Source of the DNA: a virus
Length of the DNA: 64,000 nucleotides
IMG/VR virus record: IMGVR_UViG_3300024346_000047
Coordinates: 1 to 64,000 of that record
Direction: 5' to 3' (one strand)
The position numbers were made by a program, and so were the translations under genes. A model generated the notes under the pieces. That model was given only the letters and a program-made list of their open reading frames with translations, was not told the origin of the DNA and did not search any database. Below are positions 45,191-52,296 of the stretch, in pieces (position 1 is the first letter of the stretch; each line of letters starts with the position of its first letter).

Positions 45191-45346
45191 TTAATTATAA
45201 TCTTCCATGTCATCTATTAGTTCATTTACTAAGATATCAAGCATAACCTCAATATTTACTGAATTAAAGCCGAATGATTCTCCATCGTAAAAAACTTCAA
45301 AAGTGACATAATTATTACCTAGTTCAAATTTAGATCTTTCTTCCAT
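45191..45346 (-). CDS. 51-residue acidic protein
   Basis: MEERSKFELGNNYVTFEVFYD start, strongly acidic end (LIDDMEDYN). It overlaps the upstream gene by 17 bp, in a different frame. No family is recognised. Confidence 0.5.
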   Translation of the reverse strand: MEERSKFELGNNYVTFEVFYDGESFGFNSVNIEVMLDILVNELIDDMEDYN

Positions 45347-45674
45347 TTATAGAATTTCCTTTTAATTTACGGATATTTTTGTTTACATTTTTAAGTTTTA
45401 ACAAATTATCGTCTGTTGGATTTTCTAAATGTACTGAACTATACTCTTCTAGTTTTTGTTTTAATTGTCTCATTTGCTCCTCCCTAGTTATAACGCAATT
45501 AAGATAGTCTCTTATCGCTTTTAAAGAACCTACTCCTGATAAAGAGAACTTCTTACCAGGAATAAGTCCTCTTCTGTCATAAGACTCCCCTATTAAGAAA
45601 GTAATTATATCGTAAGATTCGTTACAAGTTATAACTGCGTTTCCTTCTTCATCTAATATAAGTGTCCTATCCAT
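45330..45674 (-). CDS. Uncharacterised small protein
   Basis: A 114-residue protein: a short N-terminal beta part (RTLILDEEGNAVITCNE) and a long basic coiled coil (residues 65-105). It is 2 bp from the upstream HTH gene. Function not recognised. Confidence 0.5.
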   Translation of the reverse strand: MDRTLILDEEGNAVITCNESYDIITFLIGESYDRRGLIPGKKFSLSGVGSLKAIRDYLNCVITREEQMRQLKQKLEEYSSVHLENPTDDNLLKLKNVNKNIRKLKGNSINGRKI

Positions 45675-45676
45675 AG

Positions 45677-45841
45677 TTATTTATTATAAGCCTTAATATA
45701 CCACTCGCCTTTTAGTTTTCTTCTCTTAAGAACCCCCCCTTGAGCTTGTCTTTTTACTGTTGATAATTTCTTACCGAAAACTTCAGCGTAATCTTCTATA
45801 GGATAGTAAATCCCATCTGGGAACGTAACTCTATCTAGCAT
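45677..45841 (-). CDS. Excisionase-like helix-turn-helix protein
   Basis: 54 residues: FPDGIYYPIEDYAEVFGKKL then STVKRQAQGGVLKRRKLKGE and WYI. This is the winged HTH of MerR/Xis-type small DNA-binding proteins (helix, TVKR recognition helix, KRRKLKGEWYI wing). The start overlaps the last codons of the upstream gene. It may regulate transcription or assist a recombinase such as the serine recombinase at 51307. Confidence 0.6.
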   Translation of the reverse strand: MLDRVTFPDGIYYPIEDYAEVFGKKLSTVKRQAQGGVLKRRKLKGEWYIKAYNK

Positions 45842-46709
45842 ATTTTTGTTCTTTTCTTTTTTCTTGACTTAATGATATTTTACCATACAATTCAGGTGAT
45901 AACTTCATAACCGCCACCTTTAAGCTATATACATCTAAGTATTCAAAAAACATATTATTTAGAGCAGACCATGTTACCCCTCCTTCTATAACTTTGTCTA
46001 TAGTTTCTTTATCCTGATTATAAACCTTACTAGCTAAAGATGACCTGTGCCTTTTAACCATACTATACATATTAGGGTGTGATTTTTTTAATCTATACTT
46101 AAAAGAATCACAATTAGAATATTGAAAGTATTTATCATTTAAATCAGAGTATGAAAAACCTGATGATATATCATCCATCATTTCCTCTATGTTTTTATCA
46201 ATTTTACTATCAAATCTTGTTTTAACTTGTTGAGATTTACTAACTATTAATACATCTTTTACTTTAATACTACTTAAATCTTCTCCTGTTATTTTTTCTT
46301 TTATTTCTAAAAAATGATTGGTAAGCGATTTACCATTTAACATTCTAGAATCCATCATGTGTAATCCAGATACATAGCCTCTTAAATAGTGTAGGTAAGT
46401 GGTTCTATGTTTTTTAGTTAACTGTAAAGCTTTTGTAAAGTAAATAGAGTTTTTTGGGTTTTTGCTTTGATCTATAACTAAATAAAAAAACACAACCATT
46501 GGAATTATATCTTCTGACTTTTTTGACCTTGGGATAAGAGTGTTTATTTCAAAATAATCCATTACTGAATTACTTATCAAATGTATTAATGGGTCTTGCT
46601 GAAGAGATAATATCTTTGCTTTTTTTAAATCATAACCTTGTTTTAAAAAGTTAACTATAGAGTCTAAATCTTTATCTGAGTAAATTTTTTCTTTGATTTG
46701 TTTTTTCAT
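45831..46709 (-). CDS. Uncharacterised DNA-binding-like protein (possible initiator-type)
   Basis: A 292-residue basic helical protein. Residues 70-115 (MVVFFYLVIDQSKNP, LTKKHRTTYLHYLRGY) recall the C-terminal HTH of DnaA-type initiators, and the second half holds two similar blocks (SYSDLNDKYFQYSNCDSFKYRLKK and TWSALNNMFFEYLDVYSLKV, residues about 190-215 and 246-270) that look like tandem HTH repeats. Function in replication or regulation is inferred only. Confidence 0.5.
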   Translation of the reverse strand: MKKQIKEKIYSDKDLDSIVNFLKQGYDLKKAKILSLQQDPLIHLISNSVMDYFEINTLIPRSKKSEDIIPMVVFFYLVIDQSKNPKNSIYFTKALQLTKKHRTTYLHYLRGYVSGLHMMDSRMLNGKSLTNHFLEIKEKITGEDLSSIKVKDVLIVSKSQQVKTRFDSKIDKNIEEMMDDISSGFSYSDLNDKYFQYSNCDSFKYRLKKSHPNMYSMVKRHRSSLASKVYNQDKETIDKVIEGGVTWSALNNMFFEYLDVYSLKVAVMKLSPELYGKISLSQEKRKEQKYAR

Positions 46710-47350
46710 TTTGTATTGGCTAATATGTTTTCAGTTCTTACTGCTATATAATCTACTTTTTCTATTTTAATAGTGTAGATTGCTTGCTCTCTTACGGCAA
46801 ATGTGTCACCTGGTGCGTATCCTTCTTTAATAAGCTGTCTAGATAAGTGCGTAGACTGTAATATATCCTCTCTCTTCTTTTGTTTTAAATGTTCGGGTAT
46901 AATTATCGTAGAACTTTGATGAATCTGCTCAACAGGCTTAAAAAGATTCCAATCAAAAGTTGGTATTATTTCTCCATCTACAATCTGACATATAATATTA
47001 GAAGTAATAGATCCAACCATATCTCTAGGATAAGAAAGGTGGTATTCATCCTCTCCAGCTAATCTATCTTCGTTAACTGCTAAGTGATGTAAGTAAACCG
47101 TACATCCTTCTATTAATTCATCTAATGTCATACCAGCTTTGGTTGCTTTTCTACCTAAAGCTAATGGTTTTTGTATAAGTTTACCTTTAAAAGGAATATA
47201 CTCATCACCTTCAGGAATATAATCTTTATCTAATCTGTTGTAGATATTACCTAAATCTAAAGTTTTAATTCCATCTGCTGTTTTTATTTCAGTTGTAAGG
47301 TTTTGATCTTTTTTAATCTCTACCCTCATAAAGTCTTTTATGTATTTCAT
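46706..47350 (-). CDS. Possible GroES-like co-chaperonin
   Basis: A 214-residue protein. The C-terminal part reads GYAPGDTFAVREQAIYTIKI, then KVDYIAVRTENILA, very close to the GroES ending pattern (GD-V-----IEIDGKEY-ILRE-DILA). The first half has a weaker copy (GCTVYLHHLAVNEDRL, YPRDMVGSI), so it may be a tandem or expanded GroES fold of the phage gp31 type, helping the host GroEL fold capsid protein. It overlaps the next gene by 4 bp. The identification is by eye and uncertain. Confidence 0.42.
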   Translation of the reverse strand: MKYIKDFMRVEIKKDQNLTTEIKTADGIKTLDLGNIYNRLDKDYIPEGDEYIPFKGKLIQKPLALGRKATKAGMTLDELIEGCTVYLHHLAVNEDRLAGEDEYHLSYPRDMVGSITSNIICQIVDGEIIPTFDWNLFKPVEQIHQSSTIIIPEHLKQKKREDILQSTHLSRQLIKEGYAPGDTFAVREQAIYTIKIEKVDYIAVRTENILANTK

Positions 47351-47392
47351 TTTTTTTTATTTTATATATTTTATGGGTCTTAATTAAATTTT

Positions 47393-47462
47393 CTAACAGT
47401 ATTGTAACTGCCATTCTCGTACCTCGAACGTGCGCACAAGCGCAGTTACAAGGGTGTTATAG
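47393..47462 (-). repeat. attC-like site 4 (identical to site 1)
   Basis: Base-for-base identical to 41145-41214 over 70 bp and in the same orientation. It begins 4 bp after the stop codon of the small gene at 47467, again the cassette layout. Confidence 0.75.
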
Positions 47463-47466
47463 TTAA

Positions 47467-47640
47467 TTATTCCTCTCTTTGGTAATCGTCAACTTTTAAA
47501 CTTAAATCACTTCCCTTTTTAATTTGCTTTAGTATCGTTGTAATTTCATAAAGAAGCTCTTGCCCTTTATCTGTTAGCTCGTTATTCCTATTTAAAAAGC
47601 TTAACCTTTCTTTTTCACTTTCTAATCTTTTATACTTCAT
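47467..47640 (-). CDS. 57-residue charged protein, last gene of a two-gene cassette
   Basis: MKYKRLESEKERLSFLNRNN start; Lys/Glu-rich helical throughout. Its stop is 4 bp before attC-like site 4, and its start is 3 bp after the upstream gene. No family is recognised. Confidence 0.6.
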   Translation of the reverse strand: MKYKRLESEKERLSFLNRNNELTDKGQELLYEITTILKQIKKGSDLSLKVDDYQREE

Positions 47641-47643
47641 TGT

Positions 47644-47922
47644 TTAAAGTTTATTAATCCAGTCTTTAACTGTTTTAATTAATGTATTTACAAATGGTTT
47701 TTCTGTTGGTATTCCATAATCTCGTTCTGGGTAATCCATAACATCAAGACTTAAATCATCTATTAGATTAAATATTTCATCATCTGGTATCTGTTTAAGC
47801 TTTGCTTGGTGGTATTTACACATAGCTTCCGCTATACTTGGATGGTTACGGACTAACATGCCTGTGCAATCGTAAAGTATCTGGTCTAACAGTGGCGCTT
47901 CATAAAATTCTTTATCTCTCAT
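47644..47922 (-). CDS. Uncharacterised cassette protein
   Basis: A 92-residue acidic helical protein (EFYEAPLLDQILYDCTGMLV). It precedes the 57-residue gene with a 3-bp gap, so a two-gene cassette bounded by attC-like sites at 47393 and 47991 is suggested. No family is recognised. Confidence 0.55.
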   Translation of the reverse strand: MRDKEFYEAPLLDQILYDCTGMLVRNHPSIAEAMCKYHQAKLKQIPDDEIFNLIDDLSLDVMDYPERDYGIPTEKPFVNTLIKTVKDWINKL

Positions 47923-47990
47923 TTTACTTGGTTTAAATTTTATCTTATTTATAAATTATTAGTTTACTTATTCATAGTATTTTAAACTAA

Positions 47991-48040
47991 CTATAACACA
48001 AAAGTAAAAAGCAATAAACAGCTTTTACTTTACTCGTTAT
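47991..48040 (-). repeat. attC-like site 5
   Basis: Minus strand: CATAAC - GAGTAAA - GTAAAAGC - TGTTTATT - GCTTTTTAC - TTTTGT - GTTATAG. Inner arms pair with one extra base on one side; outer boxes are complementary. Compact form of about 50 bp. The stop codon of the methyltransferase gene falls inside the first box. Confidence 0.72.
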
Positions 48041-48624
48041 GTACAATGTTCACTTAAATTTTCGCATATTAAATCATTCGGCAAGAAGTCTACACAGAAA
48101 TATGAACTACTAAACGTAATTTTATTGTTTGGTTTTCCGTAAGGATTATTAAACTTTATCCTTTTATCAAACATTAGTAATTGCATTTGTTTATTTGCTT
48201 CCATAAAAACTTTTTTTGAGTAAGCGTCATTCAACCACGCATTAGTCATTATTAAAGCAAAAGGTTTATTAAAACTTAACGCTCTTTCAAAGAATTGTCG
48301 CTTCCCTTTAAATGGTGGGTTACTTACTATGCAATCCCAATCTTCTTTAGGCTCATAATCAAAAAAGTTTTGCCCAGTGCTTATATGAGAATGTATTACT
48401 TTATTAGTCTTACTTATCATTTTAACAAATGCAGAATCAGCTTCGTCAAAAGGACACCAAACAACAAAATTACTTGGTATGTATTTTAAAATAGGCTTTA
48501 CACCATATTTAGGAGTATATGCTTCATCGTTTCCTGTTTTATTATAAAGTATTTTTTGGCTATCAATTTGTTTGTTTTGCCTCATTACGTTATTGTACAT
48601 TTGTTGGGTTCTGTCTTCATTCAT
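48037..48624 (-). CDS. DNA adenine methyltransferase-like protein (cassette-borne)
   Basis: A 195-residue protein with DEAYTPKYGVKPILKYIP, then VVWCPFDEADSAFV (motif I-like) and DCIVSNPPFKGKRQF (catalytic NPPF, motif IV). These match small phage N6-adenine methyltransferases that modify phage DNA, for instance against restriction. The TAA stop lies in the first box of attC-like site 5, and site 6 lies 31 bp upstream of the start, so the gene is a clean single-gene cassette. Confidence 0.68.
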   Translation of the reverse strand: MNEDRTQQMYNNVMRQNKQIDSQKILYNKTGNDEAYTPKYGVKPILKYIPSNFVVWCPFDEADSAFVKMISKTNKVIHSHISTGQNFFDYEPKEDWDCIVSNPPFKGKRQFFERALSFNKPFALIMTNAWLNDAYSKKVFMEANKQMQLLMFDKRIKFNNPYGKPNNKITFSSSYFCVDFLPNDLICENLSEHCT

Positions 48625-48655
48625 AGTTTATTGCTTTTTAACCGTTCACACAGTA

Positions 48656-48784
48656 CATAACAACATGTATAATCCATTGCTATTTTCTGCTTTTTCAAAG
48701 GCTTGTTATTATTAATTTATTTAGTTTTTAATCCGATAATTTCTGTCTGTTAAAACGCAACATATCATACACAAACCGTTAGCA
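48656..48784 (-). repeat. attC-like site 6 (long form)
   Basis: Minus strand: TGCTAAC - GG - TTTGTGTATGATATG - about 75-nt loop - GGATTATACATG - TT - GTTATG. Length 129 bp, like the long Vibrio-type attC sites. Outer and inner arms are complementary with mismatches. Confidence 0.68.
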
Positions 48785-48949
48785 TTAATTAGAAAACTTC
48801 ACAATATAATTTTGTTTGTAAAAAGCTAAATCTCTTGAGTGGTAAAAACCATCAAAGTGATTCATATTTCTACTTCCATCTATATTGTAAAATTTAACTA
48901 TTCCTGTAAATGTTGATATTACTGCTATCGGTTTATTTTTCTTATTCAT
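48785..48949 (-). CDS. 54-residue cassette protein
   Basis: From the ATG at 48949 it reads MNKKNKPIAVISTFTGIVKF, a small beta-rich basic protein. An upstream in-frame ATG at 48982 lies inside attC-like site 7, so the internal start is preferred. Its TAA stop abuts attC-like site 6. Single-gene cassette layout; function unknown. Confidence 0.6.
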   Translation of the reverse strand: MNKKNKPIAVISTFTGIVKFYNIDGSRNMNHFDGFYHSRDLAFYKQNYIVKFSN

Positions 48950-48973
48950 ATTGTTTATTTTAAAATTAACTAA

Positions 48974-49105
48974 TGCTAACAAAGTATATAAGTAATGGCT
49001 AAAGCATACCTAAGAGCTGAACCTTCGGGTCTTTCGGGGTTACTCGTTTGTATGCGGTACTGTTAACCCTTATTCCCGCCACTACTTATATACAAACCAT
49101 TATGC
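48974..49105 (-). repeat. attC-like site 7 (long form)
   Basis: Minus strand: GCATAAT - GG - TTTGTATATAAGTAGTGGC - GC-richer loop - GCCATTACTTATATAC - TTT - GTTAGCA. The inner arms pair over about 15 bp with one mismatch, the clearest stem of the series. Total 132 bp. Confidence 0.75.
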
Positions 49106-49118
49106 GTAACTATATTTT

Positions 49119-49141
49119 GCCACTAATTAGCGTTTAGTGGC
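49119..49141. other. Short hairpin beside attC-like site 7
   Basis: GCCACTAA / TTAGTGGC, an 8-bp perfect stem with a 7-nt loop between the zinc-knuckle gene stop and attC-like site 7. No T-run follows on the minus strand, so a classic terminator is doubtful. Confidence 0.5.
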
Positions 49142-49155
49142 TATTTATAGAATTA

Positions 49156-49371
49156 CTAACTTTTACCAAAAAAGTATTCTGTGACACAATTTTTACAACA
49201 AAAATGTAGCTCTCGACCGCCGTTATATTCTAAACCTTTGTTATCGGGAATATCATTTTTAATAATAGCATTTTTAAAAGTTACCCACTCTTTTGGGTAT
49301 TCAAATCCATCGTATGTTTCTTTACTTGAATCTGTTTCTATATTACAGTTATCACAAAAATATCTTTTCAT
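49156..49371 (-). CDS. 71-residue protein with two zinc knuckles (cassette)
   Basis: MKRYFCDNCNIETDSS with CxxC at 6-9, and HFCCKNC near residue 57-62, leaving about 48 residues between: a small zinc-binding domain. It starts at an overlapping TTATGA junction with a short upstream reading frame that lacks an ATG. Function unknown. Confidence 0.6.
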   Translation of the reverse strand: MKRYFCDNCNIETDSSKETYDGFEYPKEWVTFKNAIIKNDIPDNKGLEYNGGRELHFCCKNCVTEYFFGKS

Positions 49372-49437
49372 AACTTTTCTATTTCTTGTTTTACTTCACG
49401 CCAGTTATTACTGTATTCGTTGGTGGTAATACCTCAA

Positions 49438-49662
49438 TTAATGGTAACTTACTTTTTGTAAATTTTCTGAATCTCTTAAAAGGATATCGTATTCTTTTTT
49501 ACTTATAGTTATATCGGTACTACAACCAACATCGGTTAAAGTTAATGCTTTACTTCTTATTTTATGAATAGCATCAGTTATAAGTATTTTATCTTTGTTG
49601 TTTAATTCCGTAGCATCAAGCATATTCATTGCTTTATTAGCTAATTGTATTATTTCGTCCAT
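49438..49662 (-). CDS. Uncharacterised helical protein
   Basis: A 74-residue protein (MDEIIQLANKAMNMLDATEL), helical with a C-terminal KKEYDILLRDSENL coil. It has no attC-like site of its own at its 3' end. No family is recognised. Confidence 0.5.
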   Translation of the reverse strand: MDEIIQLANKAMNMLDATELNNKDKILITDAIHKIRSKALTLTDVGCSTDITISKKEYDILLRDSENLQKVSYH

Positions 49663-49694
49663 TTTTATTAAATTTATTTATTATTAAATCAGCA

Positions 49695-49720
49695 CTAACC
49701 TTAACCGCAATACGTTATAA
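49695..49720 (-). repeat. Partial attC-like remnant
   Basis: Minus strand: TTATAAC - GTATTGCGG - TTAAG - GTTAGTGC. Only the outer boxes remain, about 26 bp apart, and the stop codon of the gene at 49715 lies in the first box. Probably an eroded site. Confidence 0.3.
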
Positions 49721-50038
49721 ACTACTTAATAATATTCTTTCAGCTACAAACGTGCAGCCTCTTCTAAAACCTATGTACTTTCCTGATGAGAATCTTTTTT
49801 CTAATTCTGAAGAATCTTTCTTAAACCCTTCTTCCATCCGAGCAGCTTCATCAACATCTTTTTTAGATGGTAAAAAGTTTATAACATCACCTAAAGCACT
49901 ATTATTAACTTTCTTTAGTTCTTCTTTCCAACTTTTTGCCCATAAATCAACATTTGTTATTGTGGCTTTGTTATCTGTTGAATTTTTTTCAATAGTTGAA
50001 ATTAAATCCTGTAAAATTTCTTTAGCTGTCATCTTCAT
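49715..50038 (-). CDS. Uncharacterised helical protein
   Basis: A 107-residue charged helical protein (TAKEILQDLISTIEKNS; AARMEEGFKKDSSEL). The TAA stop is part of a TTATAAC box. No family is recognised. Confidence 0.55.
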   Translation of the reverse strand: MKMTAKEILQDLISTIEKNSTDNKATITNVDLWAKSWKEELKKVNNSALGDVINFLPSKKDVDEAARMEEGFKKDSSELEKRFSSGKYIGFRRGCTFVAERILLSSL

Positions 50039-50075
50039 CTCTTTAAATCATTAATAACATTGTTTAGTTGTAACA

Positions 50076-50372
50076 TTATAGGCACATACCAAGTACCTTC
50101 TTAATCAAACTTTCTGCGTGTTTTAATGCTTCTGCGTATAATTCTAATTCCTTTTCATCTGAACACCGCAGCATTCTAACTGCAAGTTCTTTTTTGTATT
50201 CCAATATGTGCTGTAAACTATCGGTTGTCTTTTCAATATCCATAAATGCTGCTATGTGCAAATCATTAAATGGCTCTATTCTAATCGTTGCCTTTTCAGC
50301 AGATTCAGCAGTACGTGCCATAACATTTTGTATAGCACGTTGCTGTAGTGTTTTTAATCTTATATCATACAT
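50076..50372 (-). CDS. Uncharacterised helical protein
   Basis: A 98-residue helical protein (LKTLQQRAIQNVMARTAESA; YKKELAVRMLRCSDEKEL). Its stop lies in CTATAATG, and a short AATGTTA / GTTATTA repeat follows, perhaps a small attC-like remnant. Not recognised. Confidence 0.55.
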   Translation of the reverse strand: MYDIRLKTLQQRAIQNVMARTAESAEKATIRIEPFNDLHIAAFMDIEKTTDSLQHILEYKKELAVRMLRCSDEKELELYAEALKHAESLIKKVLGMCL

Positions 50373-50400
50373 AATTCAAAGTTTTGTGTTATCAATTTAA

Positions 50401-50437
50401 GTTAGCGAGGCAACGTGTCATACAATAGCCGTTATAA
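50401..50437 (-). repeat. Short attC-like element
   Basis: Minus strand: TTATAAC - GG - CTATTGTATGACACG - TTGCCTC - GCTAAC. It shares the TAACGG opening and TGTATGACAC arm of the longer sites but is shortened to 37 bp, perhaps a half site. Confidence 0.35.
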
Positions 50438-50448
50438 GTAATAAAAAA

Positions 50449-50598
50449 CTAAAGTTGTTTAAACTTTTGACATTTTTCACATTTATATAAATCAAACCCA
50501 CCGAATCCACCTGTTTTATCTGGTTGTAACTTATAGCTATGTTTGCAAGTCTGTTGCTTGCAAATTTTCTTTATCCATAAAATTAAATCTCCTATCAT
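50449..50598 (-). CDS. 49-residue zinc-knuckle protein
   Basis: MIGDLILWIKKICKQQTCKH start, GGFGGFDLYKCEKCQKF end; Cys/His groups CKQQTCKH and CEKC form a probable zinc site. The stop lies 11 bp before an attC-like element. Function unknown. Confidence 0.6.
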   Translation of the reverse strand: MIGDLILWIKKICKQQTCKHSYKLQPDKTGGFGGFDLYKCEKCQKFKQL

Positions 50599-50614
50599 AA
50601 TCCGTTTTTTAAAA

Positions 50615-50666
50615 CTTATAACATTATTTAAAAATCATTAAAACGTTTTTTACATTTAGCATTATA
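50615..50666 (-). repeat. attC-like site 8 (AT-rich)
   Basis: Minus strand: TTATAATG - CTAAAT - GTAAAAAACG - TTTTAAT - GATTTTTAAA - TAAT - GTTATAAG. Outer boxes and A/T-rich inner arms are complementary; the low complexity lowers confidence. Confidence 0.4.
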
Positions 50667-50672
50667 AAAAGA

Positions 50673-51059
50673 CTACTGCACATTTAGGATTAAACAACCT
50701 TTAATATCAGGAGGAGTAAAAGAATTAGGTTTAGATATTTTACCATTACTATCCTTTACTACTTTACCATTGTGTAGCTTACTCATATTAGATCGGTGTA
50801 TCTCGTCCATAATACGCTCTAAGCTATCACCATCTAAACCATGTTTGTACGCTGTCCCTATAACTAAATAAAGCATATCACCGATAGCATCTGCTATTTC
50901 TATAGGGTCTTTATCTATACAAGCTAATCTGTATTCATCTATCTCCTCTTGTATCATATCAAACTCTAGTTCGTATTCGGTTATACATCCAAATGTGTCC
51001 CTTTTAGATATATTAAAACAGTTGTTAAACTCTTTTCTTTGATTAAACAACTTTTTCAT
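50673..51059 (-). CDS. MazG/PRA-PH-type NTP pyrophosphohydrolase
   Basis: A 128-residue all-alpha protein with metal motif EEIDEY, then EIADAIGDMLYLVIG, and the later SNMSKL...GKISKP block typical of phosphoribosyl-ATP pyrophosphohydrolase-like NTPases. It hydrolyses NTPs or alarmone-like nucleotides; phage members can blunt stress signalling or clean the nucleotide pool. The last codons read through a CTAAATGTGCA motif, so its C-terminus appears extended into that motif. Confidence 0.72.
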   Translation of the reverse strand: MKKLFNQRKEFNNCFNISKRDTFGCITEYELEFDMIQEEIDEYRLACIDKDPIEIADAIGDMLYLVIGTAYKHGLDGDSLERIMDEIHRSNMSKLHNGKVVKDSNGKISKPNSFTPPDIKGCLILNVQ

Positions 51060-51186
51060 ACTTTTCTTTTAATTCGTTCTTAGTTAATTTTTCAATCTTT
51101 CCGCTTGGATGTATTATCTCATATACATCTCCTGATTCAATAACTTTTACAACTGAGGGTTTTGTTCTGTAGAATTGTGTTTTCAT
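51043..51186 (-). CDS. 47-residue small protein
   Basis: MKTQFYRTKPSVVKVIESGD; then VYEIIHPSGKIEKLTKNELK. It overlaps the MazG-type gene by 17 bp and shares a TGA/ATG overlap with the zinc-finger gene upstream, so the genes form a tight group. No family is recognised. Confidence 0.55.
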   Translation of the reverse strand: MKTQFYRTKPSVVKVIESGDVYEIIHPSGKIEKLTKNELKEKYEKVV

Positions 51187-51332
51187 TTTTCTAAATGTGT
51201 TATGTTTATTTTTATCCATTCCTTAATACACGATTCACAACAGGTAAACTTTTTTTCAGGCTTACCACATATCTCACATTTACCAGGGAATAAGCTTAAT
51301 TGTCTTTTATAAGAATTGTTCGTAGATTTCAT
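51183..51332 (-). CDS. 49-residue zinc-finger protein
   Basis: MKSTNNSYKRQLSLFPGKCE, CEIC, then CCESC: a four-cysteine knuckle with a basic N-terminus. It overlaps the serine recombinase gene end by 26 bp in another frame and the next start by 4 bp. Possibly a recombinase accessory protein, by position only. Confidence 0.6.
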   Translation of the reverse strand: MKSTNNSYKRQLSLFPGKCEICGKPEKKFTCCESCIKEWIKINITHLEK

Positions 51333-51981
51333 CGTTGTAAATCCTATGTACTTTTGATACGTTCATCTTAACAACTCTAGCTATGGTTCTAAAGGATGTT
51401 TGAAGCTCAGAATCGTTATCCTTCATTCTGTATATTTGCTTAACTACTTCCATTTCTTTTAGATTAGGTATTAAGTCTTTATCTTTTCTTGTAAATCCGT
51501 AAGGAGTCTTACCTGAGTAAACCTTAAGGTTTTGTTTTCTGTGTTGTAATGATTTTTTTACTCTATCTCTAATTGTGTGACGCTCTAACTCTGCAAAAGC
51601 TAACATCATAGTCACCATCATTCTTCCTAAAGGCGTAGATGAGTCTAAAGTTTCACCTGACATATCAATCACTGAGAAATCTATATTGTTAGCGTTAAAG
51701 TCGTTTAAAACAGTTAACCCATCCACTACTGATCTAGTCATTCTGTCTAATTTGTAAACAACAATGTTATCTATTTCTTTATTGTCTAAACATTTTTTTA
51801 AGCGTGAACCTGCTGGTCTATCGAACAATCTAACACCTCCTGATACATTAGAGTCTATGAAAACATCAACTACTTCGTAACCTTTCATATTGCAATAAGT
51901 AAGGCATTTTTCAGACTGCATTAATTCTGAGTTTTCCTGATTACCAGTTGAAACTCTTATATATATAGCCGTTTTTTTCAT
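51307..51981 (-). CDS. Serine recombinase (resolvase/invertase family)
   Basis: A 224-residue protein with the catalytic Ser11 in AIYIRVSTG, the DNVVVYKLDRMTRS-type segment (YKLDRMTR near residue 77), the LGRMMVTMMLAFAELER helix E and a C-terminal HTH (FRTIARVVKMNVSKVHRIY). All features of an active small serine recombinase are present. It would invert, resolve or integrate DNA at short dyad sites. It is the only recombinase of its kind in the window and lies inside the cassette region, but attC sites are normally used by tyrosine integrases, so a link is not implied. Confidence 0.88.
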   Translation of the reverse strand: MKKTAIYIRVSTGNQENSELMQSEKCLTYCNMKGYEVVDVFIDSNVSGGVRLFDRPAGSRLKKCLDNKEIDNIVVYKLDRMTRSVVDGLTVLNDFNANNIDFSVIDMSGETLDSSTPLGRMMVTMMLAFAELERHTIRDRVKKSLQHRKQNLKVYSGKTPYGFTRKDKDLIPNLKEMEVVKQIYRMKDNDSELQTSFRTIARVVKMNVSKVHRIYNDEIYEQFL

Positions 51982-52052
51982 AGTTTTACTAAGTTAAATT
52001 ATTTATTTTGTATTGACAAGTTTATTTATCAAACCGACACATTAAAACGTGT

Positions 52053-52106
52053 CATAACGTTCTATAATAGCAATCCTACGGACAGCCTATTATTTCAACG
52101 TTATAA
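52053..52106 (-). repeat. attC-like site 9
   Basis: Minus strand: TTATAAC - GTTGA - AATAATAG - loop - GCTATTATAG - AAC - GTTATG. Inner arms AATAATAG / CTATTAT pair; outer boxes are complementary. Length 54 bp. It lies 72 bp upstream of the serine recombinase start, and the stop of the next gene lies in its first box. Confidence 0.72.
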
Positions 52107-52277
52107 ATAATTAAATTTTCCAGAATGGTGCTTGAAATGATAATAAGATTCCTTAAGATATTCAACCATCTCATCGTAATTAGTATTGAAGAATATTTTA
52201 TCTTCCTTATCTATATCATTTCCTAGTTGTGCATTGTGGTCTATAATCCACATTCTTTGCTTTTCGTTATCTGTCAT
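52101..52277 (-). CDS. 58-residue cassette protein
   Basis: MTDNEKQRMWIIDHNAQLGN start; acidic N-terminal half and His-rich end (YYHFKHHSG). Its TAA stop is within the TTATAAC box of attC-like site 9, and site 10 lies 20 bp upstream of its start: a single-gene cassette. No family is recognised. Confidence 0.6.
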   Translation of the reverse strand: MTDNEKQRMWIIDHNAQLGNDIDKEDKIFFNTNYDEMVEYLKESYYHFKHHSGKFNYL

Positions 52278-52296
52278 TTTGTAAAATTTAAAAGTT

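Noticed and set aside
49368-49433. Short minus-strand frame (EYSNNWREVKQEIEKL) coupled by TTATGA to the zinc-knuckle gene
   Set aside because: It reads like protein but has no ATG, GTG or TTG start (only ATT), so it is either a remnant of an older gene or an unusual start; not called as a gene.
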